A DNA stretch of 64,000 nucleotides from Melittangium boletus DSM 14713 (GCF_002305855.1 NZ_CP022163.1:1550292-1614291); one strand, 5' to 3'. Counted from the stretch's first letter, positions 7,420-16,111 are shown. The notes: generated by a model from the letters alone, not told the origin. Numbers and translations are program-made.

Positions 7420-9117
7420 ATGCGGGTGTGGGCGATTCTTGGGCTGGCGGTCCTGGCGGCGTGTTCGAACACGGACAGCGGCATCTCCGGACAGAGCCAC
7501 GGCGGGTGCGTGGACGTGAAGGAAGACGCGGTGGCCGGCCACCTCCGGACGAAGGTCCAGGATGACCGGCAGCCGGTGATCGTGCGCTATCGCAAGGGCG
7601 TGCGCAGCGCGACGGCGGTGAAGAACCTGGGTGCTCCGGTGACGGCCCAGTACACGCTCATCCCCGCGGTGGCCGCCCGGCTGACTCCCCAGGAGATCGC
7701 CCGCCTCGCCGTGAGTCCCGAGGTGGAGCGCATCGAGCCGGATCTGGAAGTGCGCGCGCTCGGTATGCCCATGACCGCCGGCTCCGTGGAGGAATACACC
7801 GATACGCTGCGCATCGTGCAGGCCCCCCGGGTGTGGGACACCAACGAGGACGGCGTGCTCGACCGGGACGCGCCCGTGGGCTCTGGCATCCGCGTGTGCG
7901 TCATCGACAGCGGGATCGACCCGCGCCATCCGGAGCTGCGCATTCCCTACGCGGCCGGCCGTGACTTCGTGGACAACGACGACGACCCGAGCGACGAGTC
8001 CCAGGGGGTGTGGGGACTCGGCCATGGCACACACGTGGCGGGCATCATCGCGGCGCAGCTCTCCTCCGGAGGCGCCACCTGGGAGGGCATGAGCCGGGGC
8101 GGCATCATGGGCGTGGCGCCGGGGGTGGAATTGCTCATCGCCCGGGTGCTCAACGTGGAGGAGCGCGCCAGCGTCAGCGGCGTGCTCTCGGCGCTCGAAT
8201 GGTGCCAGCGGCAGAAGGCGCACATCGCCACGCTGTCGCTCGGGGCGTCCCTGGACATGGGCCGCACGGCCCGGGATACCTTTCAGGCCGCGCGGGACTC
8301 GGGGATGCTCATCGTCGCGGCGTCGGGCAACGACAGCGACTCGCTCCAGGTGGCGCCGCTCAGCTACCCCGCGGCCTATCCGTCCGTGCTGGCCGTGGGC
8401 GCCGTGGACTCGCGAGGCGAGGTGGCCCCCTTCTCCAACGGCGGCGAAACCCTGAGCCTCGTGGCCCCGGGCGTTGACATCCTGTCGTCCATCAGCGTGG
8501 GCGGCAACACCGTGTCCCAGCTCGACGCGGGCGTGCTCAGCTACAACTCCCGCTCGCTCTTCTTCGCCCCGGCGGGGGATTACACCGGCACGCTCATCGA
8601 CTGTGGCCAGGGCAACTCCCTGGAGTGCCAGGGCGGCACGTGCGAGGGCTTCGTCGCCTACGTCCGGCTGGAGCAGGGCTCCGACGTGTCGCGCATCGCG
8701 CGCAACGTGATGAGTCAGGGCGCGCGCGCCATCATCTTCGGGACCAGTGACTCCGAGACCCAGGCCTGGCAACTGAGCCTGGAGGGGCCCCACCAGACCT
8801 GGGTGCCCGCGCTGAGCGTGGGCCGGGAGTCGCGGGCCGCCGTGCTCCAACACCTGGGCAAGCCCATCCACGTGAACCTCCGGGGCGTCGATTACGCGCG
8901 GTTCATGGGGACCTCCATGGCCGCCCCCCACGTCACGGGCGTGGCCGCGCTCCTGTGGAGTGCACGCCCGTCGCTGACGGCCTCCGAGGTGCGAGAACTG
9001 ATGGAGCGCACCGCGTTGGATCTGGGTGAACGGGGCCCTGACACCCGGTATGGACATGGACTCGTCCGAGCCAGGGCGGCACTCGACGCACTCGAGGGGC
9101 TCGCGCCACTCCCCTGA
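7420..9117 (+). CDS. Subtilisin-like (S8) serine protease lipoprotein with PA-type insert
   Basis: 565 aa. It begins with a lipoprotein signal (MRVWAILGLAVLAACSN, Cys15), then an inhibitor-like propeptide (residues ~35-110), then the catalytic domain. The triad is Asp163 (VCVIDSGID), His202 (GHGTHVAG) and Ser499 (MGTSMAAPHVTG), with the oxyanion Asn in AASGND. About 100 residues between the Asn and Ser motifs form a protease-associated (PA) insert containing Cys-rich IDCGQGNSLECQGGTCEG. ATG 7420 is preferred over an upstream ATG (7315) because it starts the signal peptide. Likely exported, lipidated and self-processed; degrades extracellular protein, in line with a predatory lifestyle. The 246-base gap before it is divergent from ppa; nothing else is visible there. 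Confidence 0.9.
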   Translation: MRVWAILGLAVLAACSNTDSGISGQSHGGCVDVKEDAVAGHLRTKVQDDRQPVIVRYRKGVRSATAVKNLGAPVTAQYTLIPAVAARLTPQEIARLAVSPEVERIEPDLEVRALGMPMTAGSVEEYTDTLRIVQAPRVWDTNEDGVLDRDAPVGSGIRVCVIDSGIDPRHPELRIPYAAGRDFVDNDDDPSDESQGVWGLGHGTHVAGIIAAQLSSGGATWEGMSRGGIMGVAPGVELLIARVLNVEERASVSGVLSALEWCQRQKAHIATLSLGASLDMGRTARDTFQAARDSGMLIVAASGNDSDSLQVAPLSYPAAYPSVLAVGAVDSRGEVAPFSNGGETLSLVAPGVDILSSISVGGNTVSQLDAGVLSYNSRSLFFAPAGDYTGTLIDCGQGNSLECQGGTCEGFVAYVRLEQGSDVSRIARNVMSQGARAIIFGTSDSETQAWQLSLEGPHQTWVPALSVGRESRAAVLQHLGKPIHVNLRGVDYARFMGTSMAAPHVTGVAALLWSARPSLTASEVRELMERTALDLGERGPDTRYGHGLVRARAALDALEGLAPLP

Positions 9118-9143
9118 GGGCGCGGTAGGCTCCACCGAGCCCC

Positions 9144-10415
9144 ATGCCCAACCCCCTCACCCTGCCCCGCTACATGACTCGCTTCCGCTGCATCGCGGAG
9201 CGCTGTGAGGACTCCTGCTGCTCGGGGCTCAAGGTGCCGGTGAGCCAGGCCCATGCGCAACGGATGCACGAGGCGCTGGGAGAGGAGTCGAAGCTCACGC
9301 CGAATCCCGGGGGAAGCGCCACGGAGAGCGCCTTCATCCAGATGCGGCCGGACGGAGGCTGCCCCTTCCTGGACACCGAGCGGTTGTGCTCGCTGCAGCG
9401 CCGCCACGGCGACGCGCTCCTTCCAGACATCTGCGCCACCTTCCCCCGCGTCGTCACCCGGTGGGGCGAGCGCTGGGAGGTCGCGGGAACACTGGCCTGT
9501 CCGGAGGTGGCGCGCCTGTGCCTCCTCGCCGAGGACTCCACCCAACCCGAGTCCGCTCCGCTCCCCACCCTCCTCATTCCCCGGCCCAACTCCGCGAGAG
9601 ACCTCGCGCGAGCACCCGAGGACGCCTACGCCTTCCACGCGGAGACCGTGCGAAACGCCCTACTGCGCTGGCTCGACCGGCGCGCACTTCCCCTCGCCTC
9701 CCGGCTCGCCCTGCTGGGACGATTCGCCCATGCGGTGGATGACTTCTACTTCCAGGGGACGGAGGCCTTCCGGGAAGACGCCCGCGCCGAAGCCCAGGCC
9801 CGCTTGGACGAGGTGCTCCAGCACTTCGACGCCGAGCAGACCCAGGAGGCCATCCACCAGGACTTCTCGGAGTTGGCCCTGCCCGGAGGCCCCTGCGTGG
9901 GTCTGTTCGCCTCGCTCTTGAAGGCACGGATGACCCTTCGCGGAGAGCGCTTCCAGGGCCTGGCGCGGGGCGTTCTGACCTCGCTCCGGCTCGACGCGGA
10001 CACGCCAGAAGACCTGGACGCGGCCTGGCGCACCTATGAAGCGCGCTGGCACCACGTGGCGGACACCCACGGCGCGCGGCTCGAGCAGGTCTTCCACAAC
10101 TACGCCCTCCACTCCGTCTGGCGGACTCCGTTCACCGACTCGCCGAGCCTGCTCGCGTACGTGTTCCGCCTGGCCCTGCGCGTGGGCCTGCTGCGCCTGA
10201 TGCTCATGGGCCACCCCCGGCTGGAAGCACTCCACCGGGAGCCCTTCGCCCCCGATGCCGCGGAATCGCTGGACCTCGCGGTGGTGGAGACCTTCCAACT
10301 CGTGGCCAGGCATGTGGAGCAGTCCCCTGAATTCCTCACGCTCGCCGAGGGGCTCGTGGGAACGGGGCGCGGTGCGCAAACCCTGGGCAAGGTGCTTGTC
10401 TTCGCCGCGTTCTAG
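9144..10415 (+). CDS. FliB-like lysine-N-methylase family protein
   Basis: 423 aa. The N-terminus carries the Cys cluster of the FliB family (CIAERCEDSCC, residues 16-26), followed by GGCPFLDTERLCSLQ, LLPDICATFPR and GTLACPEVARLC. In enterobacteria FliB methylates surface lysines of flagellin, and the Cys residues probably bind an Fe-S cluster. The whole pattern is intact and the length is typical (~400 aa). No flagellin or flagellar filament gene is nearby, so the substrate here must be something else. Starts 26 bases after the protease gene, probably co-transcribed. Confidence 0.8.
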   Translation: MPNPLTLPRYMTRFRCIAERCEDSCCSGLKVPVSQAHAQRMHEALGEESKLTPNPGGSATESAFIQMRPDGGCPFLDTERLCSLQRRHGDALLPDICATFPRVVTRWGERWEVAGTLACPEVARLCLLAEDSTQPESAPLPTLLIPRPNSARDLARAPEDAYAFHAETVRNALLRWLDRRALPLASRLALLGRFAHAVDDFYFQGTEAFREDARAEAQARLDEVLQHFDAEQTQEAIHQDFSELALPGGPCVGLFASLLKARMTLRGERFQGLARGVLTSLRLDADTPEDLDAAWRTYEARWHHVADTHGARLEQVFHNYALHSVWRTPFTDSPSLLAYVFRLALRVGLLRLMLMGHPRLEALHREPFAPDAAESLDLAVVETFQLVARHVEQSPEFLTLAEGLVGTGRGAQTLGKVLVFAAF

Positions 10416-10678
10416 ACATGTTCGATAAATACAGACACATCGGCCCGCGCTCCTCGCATACAGACGAAATCTGAAGTTTTCCTTAAGCGCTCACATGTCT
10501 CCTGGTGAAAACCGAGACAAGCGAACACTCGTGACGGAACTGTTACAAATCATTTCCGGACATCTTTTCATCCCAGGCTTCGTGGTACCCATCCAGGGAG
10601 CGACAGCCATTGGATCGCGCTCACCTCCCCCGGGCCGGCGGAGGAGGCCATGGCTGTCTCCTTTCAAAAGGACCCGAC
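10416..10678 (+). other. Leader/promoter region of the lipoprotein cluster
   Basis: This 263-base gap is clearly less GC-rich than its surroundings. It holds a direct repeat ATACAGAC (10429-10436 and 10458-10465, 29 bases apart), two copies of the palindrome ACATGT, and a hairpin at 10496-10519. No convincing ORF. The repeats look like an operator or promoter zone for the lipoprotein genes that follow, but no specific factor can be named. Confidence 0.4.
10496..10519. repeat. Inverted repeat / hairpin with GAAA loop
   Basis: TGTCTC (10496-10501) pairs with GAGACA (10514-10519), and inside it GGT pairs with ACC around a GAAA tetraloop, leaving a two-base bulge. There is no T-tract, so it is not an obvious terminator. 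It lies 80 bases after the methylase stop and 160 bases before the next start. Confidence 0.4.
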
Positions 10679-11491
10679 ATGCGCGCCTCCCTCGTGCTGC
10701 CTGTGATTGCCTCGCTCTCCCTCGGTGCTGGTATCGCCGCGTGTAACGCCGACCCTGACTCCACGGAACCCACGGACTCGGACGACACGATTCCTCCAAC
10801 GGAAGACGGCGCCAATCCATTCAGTTTCTTCGTGACCAGCATCGAGGCCATGCGCCAGCTCTCCGGCAGCGCGAACGGCTTCGGTGGCGATCTGCGCTTC
10901 GGCGAGGCCACGGGTCTGGAGGGCGCGGACAAGATCTGCCGGACCATCGCCGAGATGTCCCTGCCGGGCGCCGGACAGAAAACCTGGCGCGCCTTCCTCA
11001 GCGCCTCCACCGGAGGCCCCGACGGCGCGCCCATCAACGCCATCGACCGCATCGGCGAGGGCCCCTGGTACGACCGCCTGGGCCGGCTCGTGGCCCAGAA
11101 CAAGGCCGGGCTGCTGAGCGCGACCCGCCCCGCGGGAAACTCGGCCATCAAGAACGACCTGCCCAACGAGACGGGCACGCCCAACCGCCAGGGCGTCGAC
11201 AACCACGACGTCCTGACGGGCTCGAGCAAGCAGGGCACGTTCTCCGGCACCCAGGCGAATACCTGCAACGACTGGACGAGCGCGGTGGGCTCCACCGGCA
11301 AGCCCATGTGTGGCCACTCCTGGCCTCGCAGCGGCAGCACCGGCAATGGCTCCAACTGGCTGTCCGACCACACGGTTCCCGGCTGCGCGCCCGGCGTCAA
11401 CCTCTCCAACAGCGGCGGGGGCGGTGGTGGATCCACCGTGGGCGGCTCTGGTGGCTACGGCGCCATCTACTGCTTCGCGCTCAACCCCTGA
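10679..11491 (+). CDS. Lipoprotein with endostatin-like (collagen NC10-type) domain
   Basis: 270 aa from the ATG at 10679 (AAAAGGA ribosome site). Lipoprotein signal with lipobox GIAAC, an acidic Thr/Pro linker, then one domain of ~220 residues. That domain shows features of the endostatin/NC10 C-type-lectin-like fold: GADKICRTIAEMSLPGAG, TWRAFLSAS, WYDRLGRLVA, ANTCNDWTS, and a final YGAIYCFAL. The order 'ADxxC...FRAFLS...C..W....YC' matches the vertebrate domain. Cys residues suggest two disulfides. Near-identical to the C-terminal domain of the next gene. Probably surface exposed with a binding role; ligand unknown. Confidence 0.7.
   Translation: MRASLVLPVIASLSLGAGIAACNADPDSTEPTDSDDTIPPTEDGANPFSFFVTSIEAMRQLSGSANGFGGDLRFGEATGLEGADKICRTIAEMSLPGAGQKTWRAFLSASTGGPDGAPINAIDRIGEGPWYDRLGRLVAQNKAGLLSATRPAGNSAIKNDLPNETGTPNRQGVDNHDVLTGSSKQGTFSGTQANTCNDWTSAVGSTGKPMCGHSWPRSGSTGNGSNWLSDHTVPGCAPGVNLSNSGGGGGGSTVGGSGGYGAIYCFALNP
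10820..11491 (+). repeat. Duplicated endostatin-like domain, copy 1
   Basis: The coding segment from FSFFVTSIE to the stop is repeated with high nucleotide identity at 12682-13356, including long exact runs (for example around CTCCGGCAGCGCGAACGG). Differences are mostly synonymous or lie in the Gly-rich loop near the C-terminus. This indicates a recent duplication or gene conversion. Confidence 0.85.
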
Positions 11492-11538
11492 CGGCCTCCG
11501 CCGTTTTCACGAATCTCCGAACAGGACCTGGAGCCTCC

Positions 11539-13356
11539 ATGAAGACACGTCATTGGGTCGTTCTCGCTTCCTCGTTGTTGGCCTTGACCCGTTGCGGCAC
11601 CGGATCCACCTCGCCCACGCCAGACACCGGAACGGGCGGAGACCCACCCGCCGAGGACGTGGATACCTCCGATCTCACCTACAAACCCTGTGACGCCAGC
11701 GTGCGTCTCGGGCAATTCACGGTCGAGAACCTGGATGGGTACACCGCGGTCCAGGGCCGCGTGCTCAACGGCGTCGTCCCGAGCACGGTGCGCAACGTCG
11801 AGGCCCAGGAAGGCCAGTGCCGCCTCCTGCGTGGCCGCGCGCTCTTCTGCAACCCCGCCTGTGGTTCCTCACAGACCTGCGGTGAGAACGGCGTCTGCAT
11901 CCCCTACCCCACCTCGCAAAACGTGGGCACCGTGAACGTGGCCGGCTTGAAGGTGCCACTCTCCATGACACCCAACTCGGCCAGGTTCTACTCCAGCAGT
12001 TCCACATCCATGCCCTTCCCGGGCTTCGACACGGGCGCGAGCATCCAGCTCTCCGCCAGTGGTGCGGACCTGCCCGCGTTCACCCTGCTCGGACAGGGAG
12101 TGGATGCCCTCACCGTGGCCGCGTCGGACATCGTCATCGAGAAGGGCAAGCCCGTCCCTCTGTCCTGGACGCCCTCCACCTCCGCCAGTCCGGCACGCAT
12201 CAGCATCCTCCTGGACCTCGCCCATCACGGAGGCATCGCCGCCTCGGTGGAATGCGACGGCATCGAGGATACGGGCAGCTTCTCCCTCCCCGCCGGACTG
12301 GTCTCGAAGCTGATCGACGTGGGGGTCGCCGGATTCCCCAAGATCACCCTCAGCCGCCGGACGGCGGACTCGGCGGAACTCACCTCCGGATGCGTGGACC
12401 TGCTGGTCCAATCCCAGGTGAGCCGGGAAGTCGTCATCCCGGGTCTGGTGTCGTGCAGCACGGACGAAGACTGCCCGACGGGACAGACCTGCCAGGCGGA
12501 TCTGACCTGCGGCGGAACAAGCACCCCGCCCACCGAGACGCCCGACAGCGGCACTCCCGACAGTGGAACTCCCATCGAGGTGCCCGACAGCGGTACGCCC
12601 ACGGAGACACCCGACAGTGGAACCCCCATCGAGACGCCCGACAGCGGCACTCCCGACAGCGGCACGGTTCCGACCACCCCCTTCAGCTTCTTCGTGACCA
12701 GCATCGAGTCCATGCGCCAGCTCTCCGGCAGCGCGAACGGTTTTGGTGGCGATCTGCGCTTCGGCGAGCTCACGGGCCTGGCGGGCGCGGACAAGATCTG
12801 CCGGACCATCGCCGAGATGTCGCTGCCGGGTGCCGGGCTGAAGACCTGGCGCGCCTTCCTCAGCGCCTCCACGGGAGGCACCGGCGGCGCGGCCGTCAAC
12901 GCCATCGACCGCATCGGGGAGGGCCCCTGGTACGACCGCACGGGCCGGCTCGTGGCTCCGGACAAGGCGTCACTGCTCTCCTCCGCACGGCCCGTGGGCG
13001 GAGACGCCACCATCAAGAACGACCTGCCCAACGAGCGTGGAGAGCCCAATCACCAGGGAGTCGACAACCACGACGTCCTGACGGGCTCGAGCAAGCAGGG
13101 CAAGTTCTCGGGCACCAGGGCGAACACCTGCAACGACTGGACGAGCGCGGTGGGCTCCACCGGCAAGCCCAATTGTGGCCACTCCTGGCCTCGCAATGGC
13201 AGCACCTCTGGCAGCGGCGCTTACTGGCTGTCCGACCATACGGTTCCCGGCTGCGCGCCCGGCGTCAACCTCGTGGACAACGGCGGAGGCACTGGCAACA
13301 CCGTGGGCAGTAGCGGCGGCTACGGCGCCATCTACTGCTTCGCGCTCACTCCCTGA
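11539..13356 (+). CDS. Lipoprotein with Cys-rich N-terminal region and C-terminal endostatin-like domain
   Basis: 605 aa from the ATG at 11539. The N-terminus is a signal peptide with a plausible lipobox (LLALTRCGTG). Residues ~45-325 form an unfamiliar extracellular region with paired Cys motifs (FCNPACGSSQTCGENGVC, and CSTDEDCPTGQTCQADLTC, the latter typical of myxobacterial secreted proteins). A Pro-Asp-Ser-Gly-Thr linker (residues ~330-375) leads to a second copy of the endostatin-like domain (from ~382). It follows the shorter paralogue by 47 bases, so they are probably co-expressed. Function unknown; the layout suggests a surface adhesin or matrix protein. Confidence 0.7.
   Translation: MKTRHWVVLASSLLALTRCGTGSTSPTPDTGTGGDPPAEDVDTSDLTYKPCDASVRLGQFTVENLDGYTAVQGRVLNGVVPSTVRNVEAQEGQCRLLRGRALFCNPACGSSQTCGENGVCIPYPTSQNVGTVNVAGLKVPLSMTPNSARFYSSSSTSMPFPGFDTGASIQLSASGADLPAFTLLGQGVDALTVAASDIVIEKGKPVPLSWTPSTSASPARISILLDLAHHGGIAASVECDGIEDTGSFSLPAGLVSKLIDVGVAGFPKITLSRRTADSAELTSGCVDLLVQSQVSREVVIPGLVSCSTDEDCPTGQTCQADLTCGGTSTPPTETPDSGTPDSGTPIEVPDSGTPTETPDSGTPIETPDSGTPDSGTVPTTPFSFFVTSIESMRQLSGSANGFGGDLRFGELTGLAGADKICRTIAEMSLPGAGLKTWRAFLSASTGGTGGAAVNAIDRIGEGPWYDRTGRLVAPDKASLLSSARPVGGDATIKNDLPNERGEPNHQGVDNHDVLTGSSKQGKFSGTRANTCNDWTSAVGSTGKPNCGHSWPRNGSTSGSGAYWLSDHTVPGCAPGVNLVDNGGGTGNTVGSSGGYGAIYCFALTP
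12526..12666 (+). repeat. PDSGTP linker repeat
   Basis: Short tandem coding repeats give PDSGTPDSGTPIEVPDSGTP and two further, slightly varied units. This is a flexible extracellular linker between the N-terminal region and the endostatin-like domain. Copy number could vary between strains. Confidence 0.75.
12682..13356 (+). repeat. Duplicated endostatin-like domain, copy 2
   Basis: Second copy of the ~670-base domain also found at 10820-11491. Same order of motifs with a few substitutions, for example TGRLVAPDKASLLS in place of LGRLVAQNKAGLLS. Confidence 0.85.
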
Positions 13357-13379
13357 ACCCCTTTCCCCCAAACCCTCCC

Positions 13380-15413
13380 ATGAAACCTTTCTTTCGCATC
13401 CTGGTGAGTGCCACCCTGGCGCTCGCATGCACGGCCGAACCCACGACACCCACCGACACTCCGTCTCGGGAGCCCGTGGAGGAAGCCTGTCAGATCGCCG
13501 AGGACACCACGGCGCCGGACTCCCTCAAGCGCCTGTCCTGCGCATCGGACTTCAGCGCCTTCGCCTCCCAGCCCATCGACACGAGCATTCCCGGAGCCCG
13601 CTCGGTGAAGGTGGTGCTGGACCGCTACGACAACGACGCGCTCTACTTCCAGAACAGCCAGAAGTACGCCATCCACTACGCGTTCGTGTCCAAGAACCTG
13701 TCCGGCGCGGGCAAGCCCGTCGTCGGCTCGTTGGCGGACTTCAACCAGACGGAATACTACTCGCCGGACCGGCGCTTCCTCCTGGGCGCCGTCACCTATT
13801 ACGAGGGCCCCAAGGTCTGGGCGCTGGAGATCGCGCCCTATGACACGGCCTCCGCCACCCTGGTGACGCAGCTCTACGAGTCCGTGCGCGACGCGGGCTA
13901 TTTCGGCGCCTCGCTCGTCTTCCATCCCACGTCCGAGGCCGTCCAGATGGAGGCGAAGAACCTGTCGGCCTCCATCCGGGTGATGAGCACGGACGAGCTC
14001 TTCGCTGCCATCGACTACCAGCCCCTCAACCTCGCCACATCCGTGGGCCAGTTGCGCTTCCTCACCGCGGAACAGCTCGAGACGACCTACCTGTCCTTCC
14101 GCGACATCATCGTGCTGGACCGCATTCCCAACGACATCTCGACGATCCTCGGCATCATCAGCGAGGAGTTCCAGACGCCGCTGTCGCACGTGAACGTCCT
14201 GTCGCAGAACCGCAAGACGCCGAACATGGGTCTGCGGGGTGCCATGAGCAACGAAAAGCTGCGCTCCCTCGAGGGCAAGTGGGTACGGCTCACCGTGGGC
14301 GCGTTCGAATGGAGCATCGAGGAAGTCTCCGCCGCCGAGGCCGACGCGTACTGGGAAACCCACAAGCCCACGCCCGTGGTGCTGCCCTCGGTGGACATGT
14401 CGGTCAAGGATCTGCGCGACATCGAGGAGGTGGTGGACGAGAGCCAGGGCACGCTGCGTGAGGCCATCAAGGCCGCGGTCCCGGCGTTCGGCGGAAAGGC
14501 CGTGCACTACGGCGTCCTGGCCAACACGCCGGGAGTGCCCCTGCGCAAGGCCTTCGCCATCCCCGCCTTCTATTACGTCCAGTTCATGGAGGAGAACGGG
14601 TTCTACGAGAAGCTGGATCAGCTCATGGCGGACCCCGACTTCGTGAACAGGCCCGAGGTCCGGGACGCGAAGCTCGACGAGTTCCGCAAGGCCATGAAGG
14701 CGGCGCCGGTGAACACGGAGTTCCAGGAGCTGCTCAAGGCCAAGCTGGCGGCGGACTACCCCGGGCAGACCATGCGCTTCCGCACGAGCACGAACAGCGA
14801 GGACCTGGAGGGCTTCCCGTGCGCGGGCTGCTACGAGTCCCACACGGGTGACCCGAGCGATTGGGAAGACGTGCTCAAGGCCATCCGCAAGACGTGGGCG
14901 ACCGTCTGGCTGTTCCGCACCTTCGAGGAGCGCACCTACAGCAGCATCGATCACAAGTCGGTGGTGATGGCGCTGCTCGTGCACCACAACTTCCCGGACG
15001 AGGAGGCCAACGGCGTGGCGCTCACGGCCAACCCCTTCGACCCCACGGGAAACCAGCCGGGCTTCTACGTGAACATCCAGGTGGGCGGCGATGCCGAGGT
15101 GGTGCACCCTCCCGCGGGCGTGACGAGCGATCAGTTCATCTACGAGTTCCACCAGCCTGGACTGCCCATCACCTACCTGTCCCGCTCCAACCTGGTGCCC
15201 AGCGGCACGACGGTGCTGTCGGCCGCCCAGGTTTACGAACTCGGCCAGGCGTTGGACAAGATCCACGCGCGCTTCTCCCCGGCCTACGGCCCGGCCTCGG
15301 GCAACTCCGGCTGGTACGCGATGGACGTCGAATTCAAGTTCGACGGCGAACCCGGCGAGACGCCCAAGGCCATCATCAAGCAGGCGCGCCCTCACCCGGG
15401 ACGTGGCCAATGA
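13380..15413 (+). CDS. Exported lipoprotein with PEP-utilising and PEP-synthase-type ATP-grasp domains
   Basis: 677 aa. It has a signal peptide with lipobox (LALACTA, Cys17). Residues ~240-310 resemble the mobile phosphohistidine domain of PEP-utilising enzymes, with TPLSHVNVLSQNRKTPNMGL placing a His at residue 270. Residues ~365-677 resemble the PEP synthase/PPDK ATP-grasp domain: FGGKAVHYG (Lys373), MRFRTSTNSEDLEGF (Arg466, Arg468), LLVHHNFPDEEANGVALTAN and a terminal IIKQARPHP. Classical PEP synthase has the ATP-grasp first and the His domain second; here the order is inverted. An extracytoplasmic ATP-using enzyme would be odd, so it may have become a binding or pyrophosphate-linked protein. 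Overlaps the next gene by ATGA. Confidence 0.75.
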   Translation: MKPFFRILVSATLALACTAEPTTPTDTPSREPVEEACQIAEDTTAPDSLKRLSCASDFSAFASQPIDTSIPGARSVKVVLDRYDNDALYFQNSQKYAIHYAFVSKNLSGAGKPVVGSLADFNQTEYYSPDRRFLLGAVTYYEGPKVWALEIAPYDTASATLVTQLYESVRDAGYFGASLVFHPTSEAVQMEAKNLSASIRVMSTDELFAAIDYQPLNLATSVGQLRFLTAEQLETTYLSFRDIIVLDRIPNDISTILGIISEEFQTPLSHVNVLSQNRKTPNMGLRGAMSNEKLRSLEGKWVRLTVGAFEWSIEEVSAAEADAYWETHKPTPVVLPSVDMSVKDLRDIEEVVDESQGTLREAIKAAVPAFGGKAVHYGVLANTPGVPLRKAFAIPAFYYVQFMEENGFYEKLDQLMADPDFVNRPEVRDAKLDEFRKAMKAAPVNTEFQELLKAKLAADYPGQTMRFRTSTNSEDLEGFPCAGCYESHTGDPSDWEDVLKAIRKTWATVWLFRTFEERTYSSIDHKSVVMALLVHHNFPDEEANGVALTANPFDPTGNQPGFYVNIQVGGDAEVVHPPAGVTSDQFIYEFHQPGLPITYLSRSNLVPSGTTVLSAAQVYELGQALDKIHARFSPAYGPASGNSGWYAMDVEFKFDGEPGETPKAIIKQARPHPGRGQ

Positions 15414-16111
15414 GCCGCCGCGCATGGAATGCCCTGGTCCTGGCGGGGTTCGTCGCCACGGGCTGCGGATTGGCAACCGATAGCCCCATCGATCCAGGCA
15501 CGGAGAACGATGGCGGCGGCGAGGTGCGGGAGACTCGCGGCTCGCTGCTGCCCTGGGCGGAGGGAAACCGGTGGACCTACCGGGTCACCGAGGCGGGTGA
15601 GGTGTCGGAGAAGGAGACCACGGTGGGGCCGTTGGAGGAGGCGGAACGGGCCCACCGGGTGACGTCGCGCAAGAGTTCGGGGGCCATCACCCTGAGCTGG
15701 CAAACCGTGTCGGGCGCACGCGTCGTGCGCTACCGCGAGCAGTCCTTCGAGGCCGGAGCCACGACCGCCAAGGACGAGGAGTGGTGGAACCCGGCCAAGC
15801 TCCACGTCGACCTGTCGCCCGAGCACACCGTCAAGGGCGTGAGTTGGGTCGAGATCTACCAGGAGACGAAGCAGAAGGCGGGCAAGACGCCCAGCACGGA
15901 GACGACGAGGGACCTGTGGACGGTGCTGTCGGAGGCGGAGTCCGTCACCGTTCCCGCCGGGACCTTCACCGCGGTCGTCCTGCGCAAGACGGGCACCAGC
16001 AAGACCAAGACGTACTGGTTCGTGCGCGGCATCGGCAAGGTGAAGGAGACCGGAGAGGAAACCGAGGAGCTGCTCAGCTACGAGGTGGCTCCGGAGCCCT
16101 CCACGGACTGA
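15410..16111 (+). CDS. Lipoprotein of unknown function
   Basis: 233 aa; its ATG overlaps the preceding stop (ATGA at 15410-15413), so translation is coupled to the PEP-synthase-like lipoprotein. Signal peptide with lipobox (VATGC, Cys19). The rest is predicted beta-rich, starting LLPWAEGNRWTYRVTEAG and carrying VTVPAGTFTAVVLRKTG, a pattern seen in small secreted proteins with a lipocalin- or DUF3108-like barrel; I cannot assign a family. The final 38 bases overlap the convergent response regulator gene. Confidence 0.7.
   Translation: MSRRAWNALVLAGFVATGCGLATDSPIDPGTENDGGGEVRETRGSLLPWAEGNRWTYRVTEAGEVSEKETTVGPLEEAERAHRVTSRKSSGAITLSWQTVSGARVVRYREQSFEAGATTAKDEEWWNPAKLHVDLSPEHTVKGVSWVEIYQETKQKAGKTPSTETTRDLWTVLSEAESVTVPAGTFTAVVLRKTGTSKTKTYWFVRGIGKVKETGEETEELLSYEVAPEPSTD

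Noticed and set aside
7201..9135. 644-codon minus-strand frame opposite the S8 protease
   Set aside because: His/Ala/Gly-rich shadow of the subtilisin gene, whose catalytic triad is on the plus strand.
13332..15476. 714-codon minus-strand frame opposite the PEP-synthase-like gene
   Set aside because: No domain; the plus strand has a signal peptide and conserved motifs.
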